Shown piece by piece: positions 5,518-6,182 of a DNA stretch of 6,182 nt (position 1 is its first letter; each line of letters begins with the position of its first letter). The stretch lies in NCBI GenBank assembly GCA_035478255.1, contig DATIJV010000024.1, forward strand, positions 1-6,182, in the 5' to 3' direction. The notes below the pieces were generated by a model. It saw only the letters and a program-made list of their open reading frames with translations, searched no databases and had not been told where the DNA came from. The DNA comes from DATIJJ01 sp035478255. Lineage in GTDB: Bacteria > Pseudomonadota > Gammaproteobacteria > DSM-16500. A program made the translations under genes and the position numbers.

Positions 5518-6048
5518 ATGACAGCAACTGAACATGTCATTCTTGTCGATCAGGATGATAATACGCTAGGCGTGGCTGAAAAACTATCTGCTCATGAGCA
5601 AGGGCTTTGTCATCGGGCGTTTTCGGTCTTTATTTATCGGAAAGGGGAGCTTCTTTTGCAGCAGCGCGCCATGAAAAAATATCATTCGCCGGGGCTATGG
5701 ACAAATACGTGTTGTTCTCATCCTCGCCCGGGCGAGGATATTTTGCAGGCGGGGGAAAGGCGCTTACAGGAAGAAATGGGCATTAGGACAGAGTTAAAAT
5801 GGGTTGGGAAATTTCATTATGTGGCGTCTTTTGAGAATGGTTTGATTGAAAATGAAGTGGACCATGTGTTGGTCGGGTCATTGAAAGAAGAGGTTTTTCA
5901 GGTCAATGATGAGGAAGTACAAGCTTATCGCTGGATCAGCCTTGAAGACCTCGATAGAGAAATAAACACTTTCCCGGAAAGATTTACGCCGTGGCTTAAA
6001 GAAGCGTTGAAGATTGCGGAACCTCCCTCCTTCCCCTTGCACCCATAG
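5518..6048 (+). CDS. idi: Isopentenyl-diphosphate delta-isomerase, type I (Nudix fold)
   Basis: This enzyme interconverts IPP and DMAPP, which the mevalonate pathway needs because it yields only IPP. The protein has 176 residues, against 182 in E. coli. It opens MTATEHVILVD, like the E. coli N-terminus. The active-site motif WTNTCCSHP is at 61-69, with C66 aligned to the catalytic Cys and H68 as a metal ligand. H26 and H32 fit the other metal histidines. ENEVDHV at 111-117 supplies the catalytic or metal glutamates E111 and E113. A Nudix-like segment, PGEDILQAGERRLQEEMGI, is at 71-89. ATG 5518 follows a weak GGA nine bases upstream. The last two codons and the TAG lie in the perfect inverted repeat, and the last seven or so residues (PSFPLHP) fall in its imperfect extension. 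The native C-terminus may therefore have been replaced or shortened, but the catalytic core is intact. It is transcribed divergently from the operon that makes its substrate. Confidence 0.95.
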   Translation: MTATEHVILVDQDDNTLGVAEKLSAHEQGLCHRAFSVFIYRKGELLLQQRAMKKYHSPGLWTNTCCSHPRPGEDILQAGERRLQEEMGIRTELKWVGKFHYVASFENGLIENEVDHVLVGSLKEEVFQVNDEEVQAYRWISLEDLDREINTFPERFTPWLKEALKIAEPPSFPLHP

Positions 6049-6181
6049 GCATCAAGCTAAGGAATTTAGCCACCTTTCCAGCCCACGATTGGCGCGGGCT
6101 GTAAGGTAATAAGCAGTAAAAAAGACCAAAAAATTTTTCGTTACTTTTTTAGTAATAGCTCAGCCCCCCCATTTTGTTGTC
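6042..6181. repeat. Right arm of the 140-bp perfect inverted repeat
   Basis: This is the exact reverse complement of 1-140, with imperfect similarity reaching inward to 6026. It begins inside idi and provides that gene's stop codon (6046-6048), so the idi transcript must enter it. The mirror hairpins are at 6079-6101 (9-bp stem), 6056-6070 and 6141-6155. No T-run directly follows the 9-bp stem, so it does not look like a standard terminator. One base (6182) lies beyond the pairing partner of position 1, so the arm may continue outside the window. Confidence 0.95.
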
Positions 6182-6182
6182 A

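Noticed and set aside
1..6182. CRISPR array, rRNA or tRNA gene
   Set aside because: No regularly spaced repeat series and no rRNA- or tRNA-like segment was seen on either strand.

Overview
The window carries a complete mevalonate pathway, from acetoacetyl-CoA to IPP and DMAPP, in two divergent transcription units enclosed by a perfect 140-bp inverted repeat. The proteins are bacterial in form: overlapping genes, a GHMP-kinase trio, bacterial-length HMG-CoA synthase and an E. coli-like type I IPP isomerase. The bases are rich in A and T. Most Proteobacteria use the MEP pathway instead. A compact mevalonate operon in such DNA fits a gammaproteobacterium of the Coxiella/Legionella kind, but that is an inference and nothing in the window proves the taxon.

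Layout, left to right. 1-140 is the left repeat arm. 141-296 is non-coding, with a 14-bp direct repeat placed symmetrically around a hairpin that probably terminates the leftward operon. 297-5449, read on the minus strand, is the operon in the order HMG-CoA reductase (mvaA), HMG-CoA synthase (mvaS), mevalonate kinase, phosphomevalonate kinase, diphosphomevalonate decarboxylase (mvaD). Every junction overlaps. 5450-5517 is a 68-bp divergent promoter region. 5518-6048 on the plus strand is idi. 6042-6181 is the right arm, the exact reverse complement of 1-140.

The steps connect as follows. MvaS joins acetyl-CoA to acetoacetyl-CoA. MvaA reduces HMG-CoA to mevalonate. The two kinases add phosphates, the decarboxylase makes IPP, and Idi balances IPP with DMAPP. 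Only a thiolase for acetoacetyl-CoA and the prenyl transferases are missing, and these are presumably elsewhere in the genome.

The least ordinary features are these. The inverted repeat runs off both window edges and supplies the idi stop codon. Both transcription units run into the same repeat in the same sense. The three downstream operon genes share an initiation signal (AGGAGGTG-like box, four bases, TTG) that lies inside the end of the preceding gene. There is no transposase, so mobility of the cassette is only a hypothesis. A multicopy repeat at which an assembly contig ended is an equally good reading.
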